Source of the DNA: SVEL01 sp964573715
GTDB taxonomy: Bacteria > Bacillota > Clostridia > Lachnospirales > Lachnospiraceae
Assembly: GCA_964573715.1 (NCBI GenBank)
Contig: CAZNKR010000001.1
Location: 1-64,000 of the forward strand
Length of the DNA stretch: 64,000 nt
Direction of reading: 5' to 3'
In this document: piece after piece, positions 16,905 through 25,831 of the stretch
Layout of the letters: every line of letters starts with the position of its first letter
Position numbering within the stretch: position 1 is the stretch's first letter
Notes under the pieces: generated by a model
The model's input: the letters and a program-made list of their open reading frames with translations, nothing else
Database searches by the model: none
Told to the model about the DNA's origin: nothing
Translations under genes and position numbers: made by a program

Positions 16905-17723
16905 CTAAAACTTAAACGTTTGTACCAAATTTACGATTATCAAATTCCATCCGTCTGCCAAAACAAAAAGTAAAATTTTGAAAGGCATAGAAATAGTAGT
17001 TGGTGGCAGCATCATCATACCCATTGACATAAGTACTGATGAAACAACCATATCTATAACTAAGAATGGGATATATATTAAGAATCCTATAAAGAAAGCA
17101 ATTCTTAATTCACTAATAATAAATGCAGGTATAAGCACTGTTGTTGGAATATCATCTCGTGTTGAAACTGATGTAATACCAGCAATCTGACACATTGAAT
17201 CCAAATCAGTATCATCTACCTGATTAAACATAAATGTCCTAATAGGTGTAATTGCAGTATCCAAAAACTCCTCTTGGCTCATTTCTTCATTACTAAACGG
17301 AATATATGCATCCTGATAAATTTCATTAAATACTGGTGACATAATAAATATTGTTAAAAATAACGATATTCCAACCAAAATCTGATTGGGTGGTGCCGTC
17401 TGAGTTCCTAACGCACTTCTTGTAAAATGAAGCACAATAAGAATTCTTGTAAATGAAGTTAGCATTATGAGAATTGATGGGCATAAAGCAATAACTGTAA
17501 GGACAAGTACTATCTGAAGTGCAGAACTAACTCCTTGTGAGTCTGTGGATATTGTTATTCCTAGCAAATCACTATCATCTGAAGTATTAAGTGTTTCACC
17601 TTCAGTGGTACCTGCTTCTGTAGCAAGTACTTTTTGACCAGAAAATAAAGTTATACTTAAAACAATAAGCACAAGGCAGAATATTTTATATATCTTTGAT
17701 ATCTTTGAAAATTTTTGTTTCAT
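16905..17723 (-). CDS. fliP: Flagellar export gate protein FliP
   Basis: FliP forms the core of the export gate. The start at 17723 (MKQKFSKISKIYK) follows the fliO stop after one base; further upstream in-frame starts overlap fliO without a ribosome site. The protein of about 272 residues has a signal peptide-like N-terminus (hydrophobic stretch ending near VLATEAG). Four membrane helices follow, with the signature SFTRILIVLHFTRSALGTQT and the C-terminal MMLPPTTISMPFK. Order fliO-fliP-fliQ-fliR is conserved. Confidence 0.94.
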   Translation of the reverse strand: MKQKFSKISKIYKIFCLVLIVLSITLFSGQKVLATEAGTTEGETLNTSDDSDLLGITISTDSQGVSSALQIVLVLTVIALCPSILIMLTSFTRILIVLHFTRSALGTQTAPPNQILVGISLFLTIFIMSPVFNEIYQDAYIPFSNEEMSQEEFLDTAITPIRTFMFNQVDDTDLDSMCQIAGITSVSTRDDIPTTVLIPAFIISELRIAFFIGFLIYIPFLVIDMVVSSVLMSMGMMMLPPTTISMPFKILLFVLADGWNLIIVNLVQTFKF

Positions 17724-17724
17724 C

Positions 17725-18102
17725 TTAAAGTTCATCATCCTTATGCTTGTTCTTTTTAACCTTTTCCAAAAACTTTGCAAAAGGTTCCTTTATTTCAATG
17801 GGTTGCGTTGGTTCAGGAAGGGTAATTCCATCTGGATCAAGTTTACCGATAACAGTGAAATTTTCCTTTCCTGACGATAACGCAAAATAGTCATTACCAA
17901 TTTTTGCTACATAAATAAATTTGTTATTATTAATCTGCTTGGCTTCAATAATTTGAACATTACCTTTTGCCAATTTTTCTCTTTGATATCCTCCAACCCA
18001 TCTTGTTACAAAATAGGTAATTCCCAATACCAAACCGAAAACAACTAATAATGTAATTAATCTAATAAAATTCTCAAAACCAGCTAATGCCAATATATTC
18101 AT
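17725..18102 (-). CDS. fliO: Flagellar biosynthesis protein FliO
   Basis: The 125-residue protein has one membrane helix near the N-terminus (about residues 12-32), then a small cytoplasmic FliO domain with GNVQIIEAKQINNNKFIYV and a charged tail. FliO helps assemble the FliP complex. Position between cheY and fliP matches B. subtilis. FliO is poorly conserved, so the call rests on topology and context as well as sequence. Confidence 0.87.
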   Translation of the reverse strand: MNILALAGFENFIRLITLLVVFGLVLGITYFVTRWVGGYQREKLAKGNVQIIEAKQINNNKFIYVAKIGNDYFALSSGKENFTVIGKLDPDGITLPEPTQPIEIKEPFAKFLEKVKKNKHKDDEL

Positions 18103-18103
18103 T

Positions 18104-18466
18104 TTATCCTACCGCTTTTTTAACTGCTTCTAGAACTCTGTCAGCCTGGAAAGGTTTAACAATAAAATCTTTTGCTCCTGACTGAATAGATTCGATTACC
18201 ATTGCTTGCTGACCCATTGCAGAACACATAATAACAGTAGCCGCTGGATCATTTTCTTTGATTTTCTTAAGTGCCTGGATACCATCCATTTCTGGCATTG
18301 TAATATCCATCATTACTAAATCAGGCTTTAATTCAGCATATTTTTCTACGGCAATCTTACCATTTTCTGCTTCGCCTGCAATGTTATATCCATTTTTAGT
18401 TAAAATATCCTTAATCATCATGCGCATGAAAGCTGCATCATCACAAATTAATATATTTTTTGCCAT
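18104..18466 (-). CDS. cheY: Chemotaxis response regulator CheY
   Basis: This 120-residue protein is a stand-alone receiver domain. The acidic pair Asp9-Asp10 and the phospho-acceptor Asp54 in MMDITMPEMDG are present, as are the switch Thr/Ser (IMCSAMGQ) and the lysine in DFIVKPF. CheY-P binds the flagellar switch (FliM/FliY) to change rotation. Like its B. subtilis counterpart it lies in the fli cluster between fliY and fliO, and not beside cheA. Confidence 0.95.
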   Translation of the reverse strand: MAKNILICDDAAFMRMMIKDILTKNGYNIAGEAENGKIAVEKYAELKPDLVMMDITMPEMDGIQALKKIKENDPAATVIMCSAMGQQAMVIESIQSGAKDFIVKPFQADRVLEAVKKAVG

Positions 18467-18486
18467 AACTTTTCTCTCCTAAAAGA

Positions 18487-19737
18487 TTATTTTATAATTT
18501 CTGTTACTCTTACGCCGAAACTTTCTTCGATAACTACTACTTCACCCTTTGCAACATACTTGCCATTAACAAGTACATCTATAGGTTCACCAGCAATTTT
18601 GTTAAGTTCGATAATAGTTCCAGGTGCGAATTCAAGAATATCCTGAATTGATTTGTGTGTTCGACCTAGTTCTACAGTAACCTCCAATGGAACATCCATA
18701 ATTAAATTGATATTTTCTTTTTGATTCACTGCCACTAAATCTGGTGAAAATGCTTGGAATTGAACAGGTTGAACATTAACCTCCTGCATTGGAGGCATCT
18801 GATAACCCATTGGCATACCCTGTTGCATTGGCATTCCATATCCTGGCATTCCCATATTTGGCATTCCCTGCATTGGCATACCTTGTTGAATCGGCATTCC
18901 TTGCTGCATTGGCATACCCTGCTGACCATTATTTGGCATTCCATATCCATTGTTTGTCGCCGGCTGCTGATCCATTGACATTGTAGGAGCTGGTGCTTGT
19001 GGTTCTTCAGGTATTGGTGCGACTGTTGAAGCTGCTGATTCTTCCTCAACAACACCAAATTTATGACAAAGAGTTTTGCAAAACTCTATAGGGAACAACT
19101 GCATCATTTCACTATCGACTAAATCTCCGATAGTCATTCTAAATGAAATCTTAACGAAATCATTTTTCAAAAAGTCAGAAATACTATTCTGATCAACCGC
19201 CTCGCCTAAGTCAATAAGACTTGCTGTTGGTGGGCTTATATCTATCTTTAAATTAAGCATTGATGAAAGCGATGTAGAAGCAGAACCCATCATTTGATTC
19301 ATTGCTTCACTAATTGCACTTAGTTGAAGTTCACCTAAGTCTCCATCTGTATTTGTTCCATCTCCACCCATCATAAGATCTGCTATAATCTTCACATCTG
19401 ATTCTCGTAAACTCAGAACATTGTTACCACTAAGTCCTTCCTTGTAGGAAATCTGTAAGAAAACACAAGGCTTATCATAAGAATCAACTAAATCATCCCA
19501 TGTGGAGAAGCTAACTGATGGTGTTGTAATATCAACCTTTTGGTTAACAAGAGAGGACAGCGTTGTAGCTGCCGTACCCATACTGATATTAGCGATTTCA
19601 CCCATGGTGTCTTTTTCCATATCAGATAATAAGTTTTGCTGTGAACTAGAGCTTGTCTGTTCACTTGCATCATCACTTCCGGAGTCCATTCCATTTAATA
19701 ATGCATTAATTTCGTCTTGAGATAGCATTCCATCCAT
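18487..19737 (-). CDS. fliY: Flagellar motor switch phosphatase FliY (FliN-type C-terminus)
   Basis: The 416-residue protein starts with a CheY-P-binding peptide (MLSQDEINALL, resembling the FliM N-terminus). A CheC-like phosphatase domain follows, with two EIANISMGTA/EAMNQMMGSAST-type sites. Then come a Met/Pro/Gln/Gly-rich linker and a C-terminal SpoA (FliN) domain of the C-ring (about residues 335-416). FliY combines CheY-P hydrolysis with a structural role in the switch. Its ATG follows the fliM stop directly. Confidence 0.94.
   Translation of the reverse strand: MDGMLSQDEINALLNGMDSGSDDASEQTSSSSQQNLLSDMEKDTMGEIANISMGTAATTLSSLVNQKVDITTPSVSFSTWDDLVDSYDKPCVFLQISYKEGLSGNNVLSLRESDVKIIADLMMGGDGTNTDGDLGELQLSAISEAMNQMMGSASTSLSSMLNLKIDISPPTASLIDLGEAVDQNSISDFLKNDFVKISFRMTIGDLVDSEMMQLFPIEFCKTLCHKFGVVEEESAASTVAPIPEEPQAPAPTMSMDQQPATNNGYGMPNNGQQGMPMQQGMPIQQGMPMQGMPNMGMPGYGMPMQQGMPMGYQMPPMQEVNVQPVQFQAFSPDLVAVNQKENINLIMDVPLEVTVELGRTHKSIQDILEFAPGTIIELNKIAGEPIDVLVNGKYVAKGEVVVIEESFGVRVTEIIK
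18782..18924 (-). repeat. GMPMQQ-type repeat in the FliY linker
   Basis: On the minus strand the linker is built from about seven imperfect copies of an 18-bp unit coding for GMPMQQ and shorter variants such as GMPNM and GMPGY. The array keeps the reading frame. It separates the phosphatase domain of FliY from its SpoA domain. Confidence 0.85.
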
Positions 19738-20718
19738 CTACTCTTCCTCCCTAATGACTGATGTTACTCGTACTGCGTAGTTATCGGTTGAAGAACCCGG
19801 CAATGCCCGAAACTTCTTGATATTTCCTACGAAAACGTCTAATTCCTGACCAACTGTTGCATCCAATTTGATTATGTCACCTTTTTGTAAGTTAACAAAA
19901 TCATTAACTGATATTGAACTACTTCCTAAGATGGCCTTTATTGGAATTTCTGCTTTTGAAATCAAACTTTCAATAGCTTCCTCGTATGTATTCTCGTCTC
20001 TTTCTTTCATAGTCGAGAACCAATACTTTGTATTTAATTTGTCCATAACTTCTTCTAGGCAAATATATGGAAGACATATATTCATAAGTCCTTCAACGTC
20101 GCCTATACGTAAGTTTAATGTGACAATAGCTATCATCTCCTGCGGTGAGATAATCTGAGCAAATTGTGGATTTGTTTCTATCCTTATGAGTCGAGGTTTT
20201 ATTGCTACTACATTCTGCCACGGCTCACGCATTAAATCCACACAAATCGTCATTATTCTTTCTATTATGATTATCTCTATTTCTGAAAGTTCTCGTTTCT
20301 TTTCTAGAGTATTTCCTTCTCCACCTAGCATTCTATCTATAATTGCATATCCTAAATTTGTTGCTAATTCAATTACTATATTACCTTTTAATGGTTCAAA
20401 ATCAACAATTCCTAGAATAACAGGATTGGATAATGCGTTTGAAAATTCAGAGTAAGCAACTGCTTCTGAATTCATTACCTCTACCTGAACATTCTTTCGT
20501 AAATAAGCTGGTAAATTTGTATACAACAATCTGCCATAATGTTCAAAAATAATCTCCAACGTACGCAAATGCTCTTTTGAGAACTTTGATGGTCTGGCAA
20601 AATCATAAAGCTTTACTTGTTTTTCATCATTGTTTTTGTAATCATCCGCATCTAGCTCGCCTGTGCTAAGTGCTTTAAGAAGATTATCAATTTCATTTTG
20701 TGATAATACCTCGCCCAA
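19738..20718 (-). CDS. fliM: Flagellar motor switch protein FliM
   Basis: FliM is the C-ring component that binds CheY-P. The TTG at 20718 is chosen because AGGAGG lies eight bases upstream and the product then begins GEVLSQNEIDNLLKAL, the CheY-P binding peptide; a GTG at 20727 touches the ribosome site. The protein of about 326 residues has the central FliM domain (LYDFARPSKFSKEHLRTLE) and a C-terminal SpoA domain (about residues 245-320). It is followed without a gap by fliY. Confidence 0.95.
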   Translation of the reverse strand: MGEVLSQNEIDNLLKALSTGELDADDYKNNDEKQVKLYDFARPSKFSKEHLRTLEIIFEHYGRLLYTNLPAYLRKNVQVEVMNSEAVAYSEFSNALSNPVILGIVDFEPLKGNIVIELATNLGYAIIDRMLGGEGNTLEKKRELSEIEIIIIERIMTICVDLMREPWQNVVAIKPRLIRIETNPQFAQIISPQEMIAIVTLNLRIGDVEGLMNICLPYICLEEVMDKLNTKYWFSTMKERDENTYEEAIESLISKAEIPIKAILGSSSISVNDFVNLQKGDIIKLDATVGQELDVFVGNIKKFRALPGSSTDNYAVRVTSVIREEE

Positions 20719-20781
20719 AATTCTCACCTCCTGCTGGGTCTTAACCGGGTTGTATCTATGCTAATCTACCATTTGGTATAT

Positions 20782-21294
20782 TTACTGTGTAACTAAATTA
20801 TTAAATCCTGCACTATAGATAAATGTTGTATCATTAAAAAGTTTTCTAAGTGAACCAACAATTTCCTCTAATATTGCTTCTTGATTGTTTTCAACTTCAT
20901 ACTTTGTATATTTTGAAACAATCTTGTTAACCTCAGACTTCATAAGTTCTTCATTGTCTTTAAGCTTGCTAATATACTTTGAGTATGATTCGTCATCTTT
21001 ATTTAATGTAAGTGTAAGCTTAAATGATGCATAATGACTTTTAGCATCATCTCCAGCTTTTAAACTTACCAAGAGATTGTCTGTAAATGTAAATGTACTA
21101 ATACTATCAATGCTTAGTCCATCAGCAAGCTGATTTTGTCCTTCTTTTTCAAGATCAATAGCATCCGCTACCTTGCTAACTAAATCAGTAGTGCTATTCA
21201 TCGCTGGCACAACAGCAAACACGATAATTGCAGATAAAACAATGTTTGTTAATGCAAGTACTACTAATATAATGTTAATTAATCCTTTTTTCAT
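20782..21294 (-). CDS. fliL: Flagellar basal body-associated protein FliL
   Basis: The start at 21294 (MKKGLINIILVVLALTNIV) has a GGAGG site at good spacing; a GTG four codons upstream does not. The product, about 170 residues, has a single N-terminal membrane helix and an extracytoplasmic domain ending in a FliL-like segment. FliL associates with stators. Its place between motB and fliM supports the call; the sequence is divergent. Confidence 0.8.
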   Translation of the reverse strand: MKKGLINIILVVLALTNIVLSAIIVFAVVPAMNSTTDLVSKVADAIDLEKEGQNQLADGLSIDSISTFTFTDNLLVSLKAGDDAKSHYASFKLTLTLNKDDESYSKYISKLKDNEELMKSEVNKIVSKYTKYEVENNQEAILEEIVGSLRKLFNDTTFIYSAGFNNLVTQ

Positions 21295-21311
21295 GTTGAC
21301 CTCCACGCCTA

Positions 21312-22139
21312 CTAATTTTGTGAGCTTGTTTCATTATAGATACGTATTTCAACACGTCTATTTTGCGCTCTGCCTTCAGCTGTATCATTAGAAGCTATAG
21401 GCTCGTATTCACCTCTTCCAATACATTCCATATTAGTTGGGCTCATACCTTTATTATCAATTAAATACTTAAATACTGAATATGCTCTACCTTGCGATAA
21501 TTCCATATTATCAGAATACTTGCTACCTCCAGCCATTGGAACAGTATCTGTATGTCCAATAATCTGAATATCATAATCAGAATAATTTTTAAGAACTTCA
21601 CCCATCTTTCTCATAAAGGTGGCAGCTTCATCCTTTATATTTGCTTCACCTGAATCAAATAATAATGCACCATTTAAATTCATAGACACATATTGAGTAG
21701 TGAAATCAATATCCACATCGCCTGTAGACATAAGGCCTTGGTTTTCTAGCTGTTGTTCAAGATTTTCACTAAGCTGTTCGGACTCTTCTTTCATCTGTTC
21801 TTCTTTGTATTCTTCATATGCATGAATACTTTCCTGGCTCATTTCTGTATCCTCGTCCTGGTTTGTACCCATATTGGTATAGTAATCATTTAATTCGTTT
21901 AACTGACTAACTCCTGAAGAAATCAAATTACCTTCTGTGATAGATGTGGCACCGCCATCGAATATACTAAAGCTTGCCTGTAATGATGCTGCAATTTCTT
22001 CAAACTTTTCTGCATCTATAGAAGACATAGAGAAAAGCAATACGAAGAAACACAAAAGCAAATTCATAAGATCACTAAACGTGGCCATCCACGCTGGTGA
22101 GCCACCTCCACCTTCTTCTGGCTTCTTTTTTCGTGTCAA
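21312..22139 (-). CDS. motB: Flagellar stator protein MotB
   Basis: The 275-residue protein has a basic N-terminus and one membrane helix, with the proton/ion-binding aspartate in ATFSDLMNLLLCFFVLLFS. A plug and linker region follows, then a C-terminal OmpA-like peptidoglycan-binding domain (QIIGHTDTVPM, GRGEYEPIASN, NRRVEIRI). MotB anchors the stator to the cell wall and forms the ion channel with MotA. The start is a TTG two bases after the motA stop. Whether the ion is H+ or Na+ cannot be decided here. Confidence 0.94.
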   Translation of the reverse strand: MTRKKKPEEGGGGSPAWMATFSDLMNLLLCFFVLLFSMSSIDAEKFEEIAASLQASFSIFDGGATSITEGNLISSGVSQLNELNDYYTNMGTNQDEDTEMSQESIHAYEEYKEEQMKEESEQLSENLEQQLENQGLMSTGDVDIDFTTQYVSMNLNGALLFDSGEANIKDEAATFMRKMGEVLKNYSDYDIQIIGHTDTVPMAGGSKYSDNMELSQGRAYSVFKYLIDNKGMSPTNMECIGRGEYEPIASNDTAEGRAQNRRVEIRIYNETSSQN

Positions 22140-22141
22140 TC

Positions 22142-22935
22142 TTATTCACCACCCTCACTTGTCTCGCTCAAAACATCTCTCTGTTTTGGTGATAAGAATG
22201 ATTTAAGTTTTTCTTCAATAACTCTTGGATTTTCGCCAGCTTGAATAGACAAAAGTCCTTCTATCATAACTTCCTTCATCATTACTTCTGTCTCATTGTT
22301 TACAGAAAGCTTATTAGCAATAGGTGTTGCCACCCAGTTTGCAAGCATTGAGCCATATAATGTTGTAAGAAGAGCTACTGCCATGTTTGGTCCAATTGAG
22401 GACGAATCTTCAAGGTTTTTAAGCATGTTTACAAGACCGATAAGAGTACCAATCATACCCCAAGCAGGTCCCATCGCAGCCATGTTGTTCCAAAATGTAA
22501 TAACCTTTTTGTGTCTTGCTTCAACACACGATAATTCAGTTTCAAGAATAGCTCTAACTAAGTCTGGGTCTGTACCATCAACAATAAGCAGAACACCTTT
22601 CTTCATAAACTGATCTTCCAAATCTCCTGCTGCTTCTTCAAGGGCTAATAAGCCTTCTTTTCTTGCAACATTTGATAAGTCAATAATTTTATTAATTGTT
22701 TCGCCTTCATTAACCTTTGATGTTTTCATTGCTAATGTAAAGCTCTTTAAGCCATTGATATAGTCCGGTATAGTATTGGATGTGAGCATACCTGTCATTG
22801 TACCACCAAAGGTAATAACTACAGATATAAAATCTCCAAAATTTGCTAATGCTGCAAAGCCAGCATCTCCTGTTACAATTCCGATAAAAATAAGTGCTAT
22901 ACCACCAACTAGACCAATTATTGTAGCCAAATCCA
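22142..22935 (-). CDS. motA: Flagellar stator protein MotA
   Basis: MotA surrounds MotB in the stator and contacts FliG. The ATG at 22935 (MDLATIIGLVGG) has AGGTGAG upstream; a GTG at 22945 in the same frame lacks a site. The protein of about 264 residues has four membrane helices and a cytoplasmic loop. It carries the GPAWGMIGTLIGLVNMLKNL segment of the MotA/ExbB family. It is the first gene after the flgE terminator, with a long leader. Confidence 0.94.
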
Positions 22936-23109
22936 TTTGTCTCACCTGCCCCGTAAGTATTAGTCCATATCATATTGATAGGGAAGCCATAATGTGCTTC
23001 ATCATTGTAATTTATTAAAAGAAACATCCTGTTTCTAAATGCCAAATATGTAATGCAAAAAACGCTTTTTGCGTCAATGCAAACCTAGACACAATAATTC
23101 TATATTATT

Positions 23110-23138
23110 TTATCACAAAATATATGATAAACCAACAA
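23110..23138 (-). promoter_or_regulatory. Putative sigma-A promoter upstream of motA
   Basis: TTGTTG is followed after 17 bp by TGATAA on the minus strand. The inverted repeat TTTATCA / TGATAAA (about 23110-23132) covers the spacer and -10. The predicted start gives a leader of about 170 bases. Hexamer matches are moderate, so this is tentative. The remainder of the 457-bp gap from 22936 to 23392 contains a hairpin at 23055-23072, the flgE terminator and an 18-bp repeat array, but no gene I can support. Confidence 0.4.
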
Positions 23139-23272
23139 GAATATACTTTTTTTTCAACTTTTTATTAAGAAAAATATCAATATATGGTGTTTTTTTCCTA
23201 TTTTTATCCCAATATGTTCGGATTTATCATAAAAAACTTCTAAAAGCAAATTTTAACATAATAGCTTTTTAA

Positions 23273-23304
23273 ACAAAAATTGACTCAAGAAAATATTGAG
23301 CCAA
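23273..23304 (-). terminator. Terminator after flgE
   Basis: On the minus strand TTGGCTCAA pairs with TTGAGTCAA (nine pairs, one G-T) around a seven-base loop and is followed by a T-rich run. It ends or attenuates the flgB-to-flgE transcript before motA. Confidence 0.8.
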
Positions 23305-23344
23305 TTTCTTATTGTATTGCTTATTTTTGTATTACTTATTATAT

Positions 23345-23398
23345 AATTGATTTTTGCAATATAATTAATTTTTATAATGTAACTAATTTTTATTATCT
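23345..23398 (+). repeat. Three 18-bp tandem units at the 3' end of flgE
   Basis: Three imperfect units read on the plus strand as AATTGATTTTTGCAATAT, AATTAATTTTTATAATGT and AACTAATTTTTATTATCT. The last unit runs into the stop codon region of flgE. The array lies between flgE and its terminator and probably arose by local slippage. Confidence 0.6.
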
Positions 23399-24763
23399 CT
23401 TTAAGTTAAGTAATTCTTCAATCATAGTATCAGATGTAGTAATTACTCTAGAATTTGCTTGATAACCTCTTTGTGTAACAATCATATCGGTAAATTCTGT
23501 TGCTAAGTCTACATTTGACATTTCAAGAACACCACTAGACATTGTCTGTCCTGCTGCTGTAATATCCATAACATTTGGATCACCTGAGTTTAATGTTAAT
23601 GAGAATAAATTATCGCCCTGTTTTTCAAGACCTGATGCATTTGCAAACTGAGCAACTGCAATCTGTCCAATAACAGAAGTATCTCCATTACTATAAGATG
23701 CTACAACTTTACCATCAGTCTGAATACCAACGCTAATCATTTTTCCTACGCTCTTACCAGCTCCAGTATTGTCTGTAGCACCTGCAGTTGATGTAAGCTT
23801 TGTATCACTTCCATAAGTTGTAAGTGTTGAAAAATCTAAATTAATAGGTGTTTGGAATGAATCTGCGGGATCATCACTATCACCAGAGGTGATAACTATG
23901 GTAACATTTTTTACTGAATCATCTGTAAGTTTACCTGTAGTTCCATCAAATTCTAATCCTACTCCTGAGTATACACTACCATCCTTTGCAGTATAGTCTT
24001 CTCCTTCATCAAAAGAAACCTTCATATCTGTTACTTCTTCGTTACCTTTGAATATCTTAGCAGGATATGCTGTGTATCCAGTTGTACTATCTGCATCCTG
24101 TTCAATACGCATTTGAATTGTATATTTATTACCTAGACTATCATAAACTGTAAGATCCGAGGTAACAAATCCAACTCCATTAGAAGTAAACTTACTGTCT
24201 TCTGAATTAATATTTCCAACAAGTGTTGCTTCAGATGTTTGAGCAGGAGCTGTTGTACTGTATTCATCACCATATAATGAAATAGGTCTAAGTTCATCTG
24301 TTTGAAGCTTAAGGTCACCTGTTTCAGGATCTCTTGAAGCTACATAACCCATAACTGATCCACCAGAGCCTGTTACAAGATTTCCAAATCCATCAGTTGT
24401 GAAATTTCCTGCTTTAGAATAATAGTTCGCACCACCTTTGTTGATAACAAAGAATGTATCTCCGTTTATCTTTAAGTCAAAGGCATTTCCTGTAGACTGT
24501 GATCCACCCTCAGCTGTGATATTTGTAGATATCTGGGATACGCTTGTACCAAGACCAATCTGCATAGCATTCTGCCCACCTGTGCCTTTTTCAGCATTAG
24601 GACCAGAAGCTGACTGTGTGGTCTGGTAAAATAATTCACTGAAGGATACTCTTTGTGATTTAAATCCTACAGTGTTAACATTGGCAATATTATTACCAAT
24701 TACATCCATTCTAGTCTGATGTACCTTAAGTCCGGCAACACCAGAGTACAATGATCTCATCAT
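23393..24763 (-). CDS. flgE: Flagellar hook protein FlgE
   Basis: FlgE polymerises into the hook. The 456-residue protein has the N-terminal SLYSGVAGLKVHQTRMDVIG NNIANVNTVGFK motif, a variable middle with the FlgE D2 domain, and a C-terminal coiled-coil motif (SNVDLATEFTDMIVTQRGYQ ANSRVI). It is longer than the FlgG rod proteins, which supports the hook call. An AAGGAGG site precedes the first of two ATGs. It follows flgD and the flagellar operon protein. Confidence 0.95.
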   Translation of the reverse strand: MMRSLYSGVAGLKVHQTRMDVIGNNIANVNTVGFKSQRVSFSELFYQTTQSASGPNAEKGTGGQNAMQIGLGTSVSQISTNITAEGGSQSTGNAFDLKINGDTFFVINKGGANYYSKAGNFTTDGFGNLVTGSGGSVMGYVASRDPETGDLKLQTDELRPISLYGDEYSTTAPAQTSEATLVGNINSEDSKFTSNGVGFVTSDLTVYDSLGNKYTIQMRIEQDADSTTGYTAYPAKIFKGNEEVTDMKVSFDEGEDYTAKDGSVYSGVGLEFDGTTGKLTDDSVKNVTIVITSGDSDDPADSFQTPINLDFSTLTTYGSDTKLTSTAGATDNTGAGKSVGKMISVGIQTDGKVVASYSNGDTSVIGQIAVAQFANASGLEKQGDNLFSLTLNSGDPNVMDITAAGQTMSSGVLEMSNVDLATEFTDMIVTQRGYQANSRVITTSDTMIEELLNLKR

Positions 24764-24834
24764 AAAAATGACCTCCTTAAAAGTCCGTTTTGTCTCATCT
24801 GTCAGTCAGAGACTATAGCTTCCATCAGGTCCAG

Positions 24835-25245
24835 CTATACTATAACGGCTCCATCAATATTTGTAAAAACATTTCCATTACTTGATTCTTTGTCCATAGC
24901 AGTTACTACGGTATTATTTTTAATATTTACAATAAATGCCATATCGTCCATTAGCATTAATGATTCGTTAATACCTTTTTCCTCTGCTTTTTTAGTACCA
25001 TTTTCTAATCTTTCATACTGTGTCTTCGATAAATTAATATTTCTTTCAATCAATCTTGCACTTGCATGCTTTGAAAATTTCAATTCAGAAGCATTACTTG
25101 TAGATAATTCCTGCTTCTGTTTTAATATTTCATCAAATGATAACTGTGTGCTTGTATTATTTATCGGCACGTTTTGATTTTTACTTAAGTACTGACTTGT
25201 AATTTGTTCAATGGAAGTCAAATTATAATTATTAATTGAATCCAT
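24835..25245 (-). CDS. Conserved flagellar operon protein (TIGR02530-type)
   Basis: This 136-residue soluble protein is found between flgD and flgE in many Firmicutes. Features are an N-terminal variable part, the FSKHASARLIERNINLS segment and a C-terminal small beta region (MLMDDMAFIVNIKNNTVVTA). No enzymatic motif is visible. It has a strong AAGGAG site and lies 30 bp after flgD. Its role is unknown; the conserved position suggests hook assembly. Confidence 0.8.
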   Translation of the reverse strand: MDSINNYNLTSIEQITSQYLSKNQNVPINNTSTQLSFDEILKQKQELSTSNASELKFSKHASARLIERNINLSKTQYERLENGTKKAEEKGINESLMLMDDMAFIVNIKNNTVVTAMDKESSNGNVFTNIDGAVIV

Positions 25246-25275
25246 ATGTTCTCCTTCCTAGTTCAAATACTTTAA

Positions 25276-25818
25276 CTACTCTTTTACAGTTTCATCCTTT
25301 TCTTCGCTACCACTACTAGCATCTGTTGTTCCGTCTGTAGCTCTGTTTGTTGAATCTTCTGAAGAATCCTGATCAAACTTATCTTTAAGATAATAATCAT
25401 CTACAACTGAATCAAGATCATCAAAGCTGTATAGCTGATCTTTGATTGACAAATATGCCTTACCATCAACCATCTGTACGTATTGAACATATCCTCCAAT
25501 AAAGCTTGTATTATCAGCTCCTGTTGATTTTCCAACTTCGATAATAACATTTTTCCCAACCAATGTTAATGCTTGAGAATTTGTTAACGAGCTTGTCATT
25601 GACTGCATCTCCTCAAGTGTTGAGAACTGAGCTAACTGACTTACAAATTCTTCATTTGACTGTGGAGATAATGGATCTTGATATTGAAGCTGTGTAACTA
25701 ATAACTGTAAAAATGCATCTTTTCCAAGCTTTGATGTACCTGTTGTATCTTCTTTTTGATATGTATCAGAATAATCTGATTCAATTTTACCATCATTTAC
25801 GCCTGCGACTGCGCCCAT
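25276..25818 (-). CDS. flgD: Hook cap/scaffolding protein FlgD
   Basis: FlgD caps the growing hook. The start at 25818 (MGAVAGVNDGK) has GAGG at eight bases; a GTG three codons upstream overlaps the site. The N-terminal signature KDAFLQLLVTQLQYQDPLSP and QLAQFSTLEEMQSM are intact. The protein of about 180 residues is shorter than enterobacterial FlgD and ends in an acidic Ser/Asp tail, a common Clostridial form. Confidence 0.93.
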   Translation of the reverse strand: MGAVAGVNDGKIESDYSDTYQKEDTTGTSKLGKDAFLQLLVTQLQYQDPLSPQSNEEFVSQLAQFSTLEEMQSMTSSLTNSQALTLVGKNVIIEVGKSTGADNTSFIGGYVQYVQMVDGKAYLSIKDQLYSFDDLDSVVDDYYLKDKFDQDSSEDSTNRATDGTTDASSGSEEKDETVKE

Positions 25819-25831
25819 ATTTTTCACCTCT

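Noticed and set aside
22710..23045. 111-codon minus-strand frame overlapping the start of motA, considered as flbD
   Set aside because: The translation is rich in Tyr, Trp and Asn and matches no FlbD feature; most of it is an out-of-frame reading of motA.
22936..23270. FliA (sigma-28) promoter before motA
   Set aside because: No TAAA-N15-GCCGATAT-like sequence was seen; a sigma-A-like candidate fits better.
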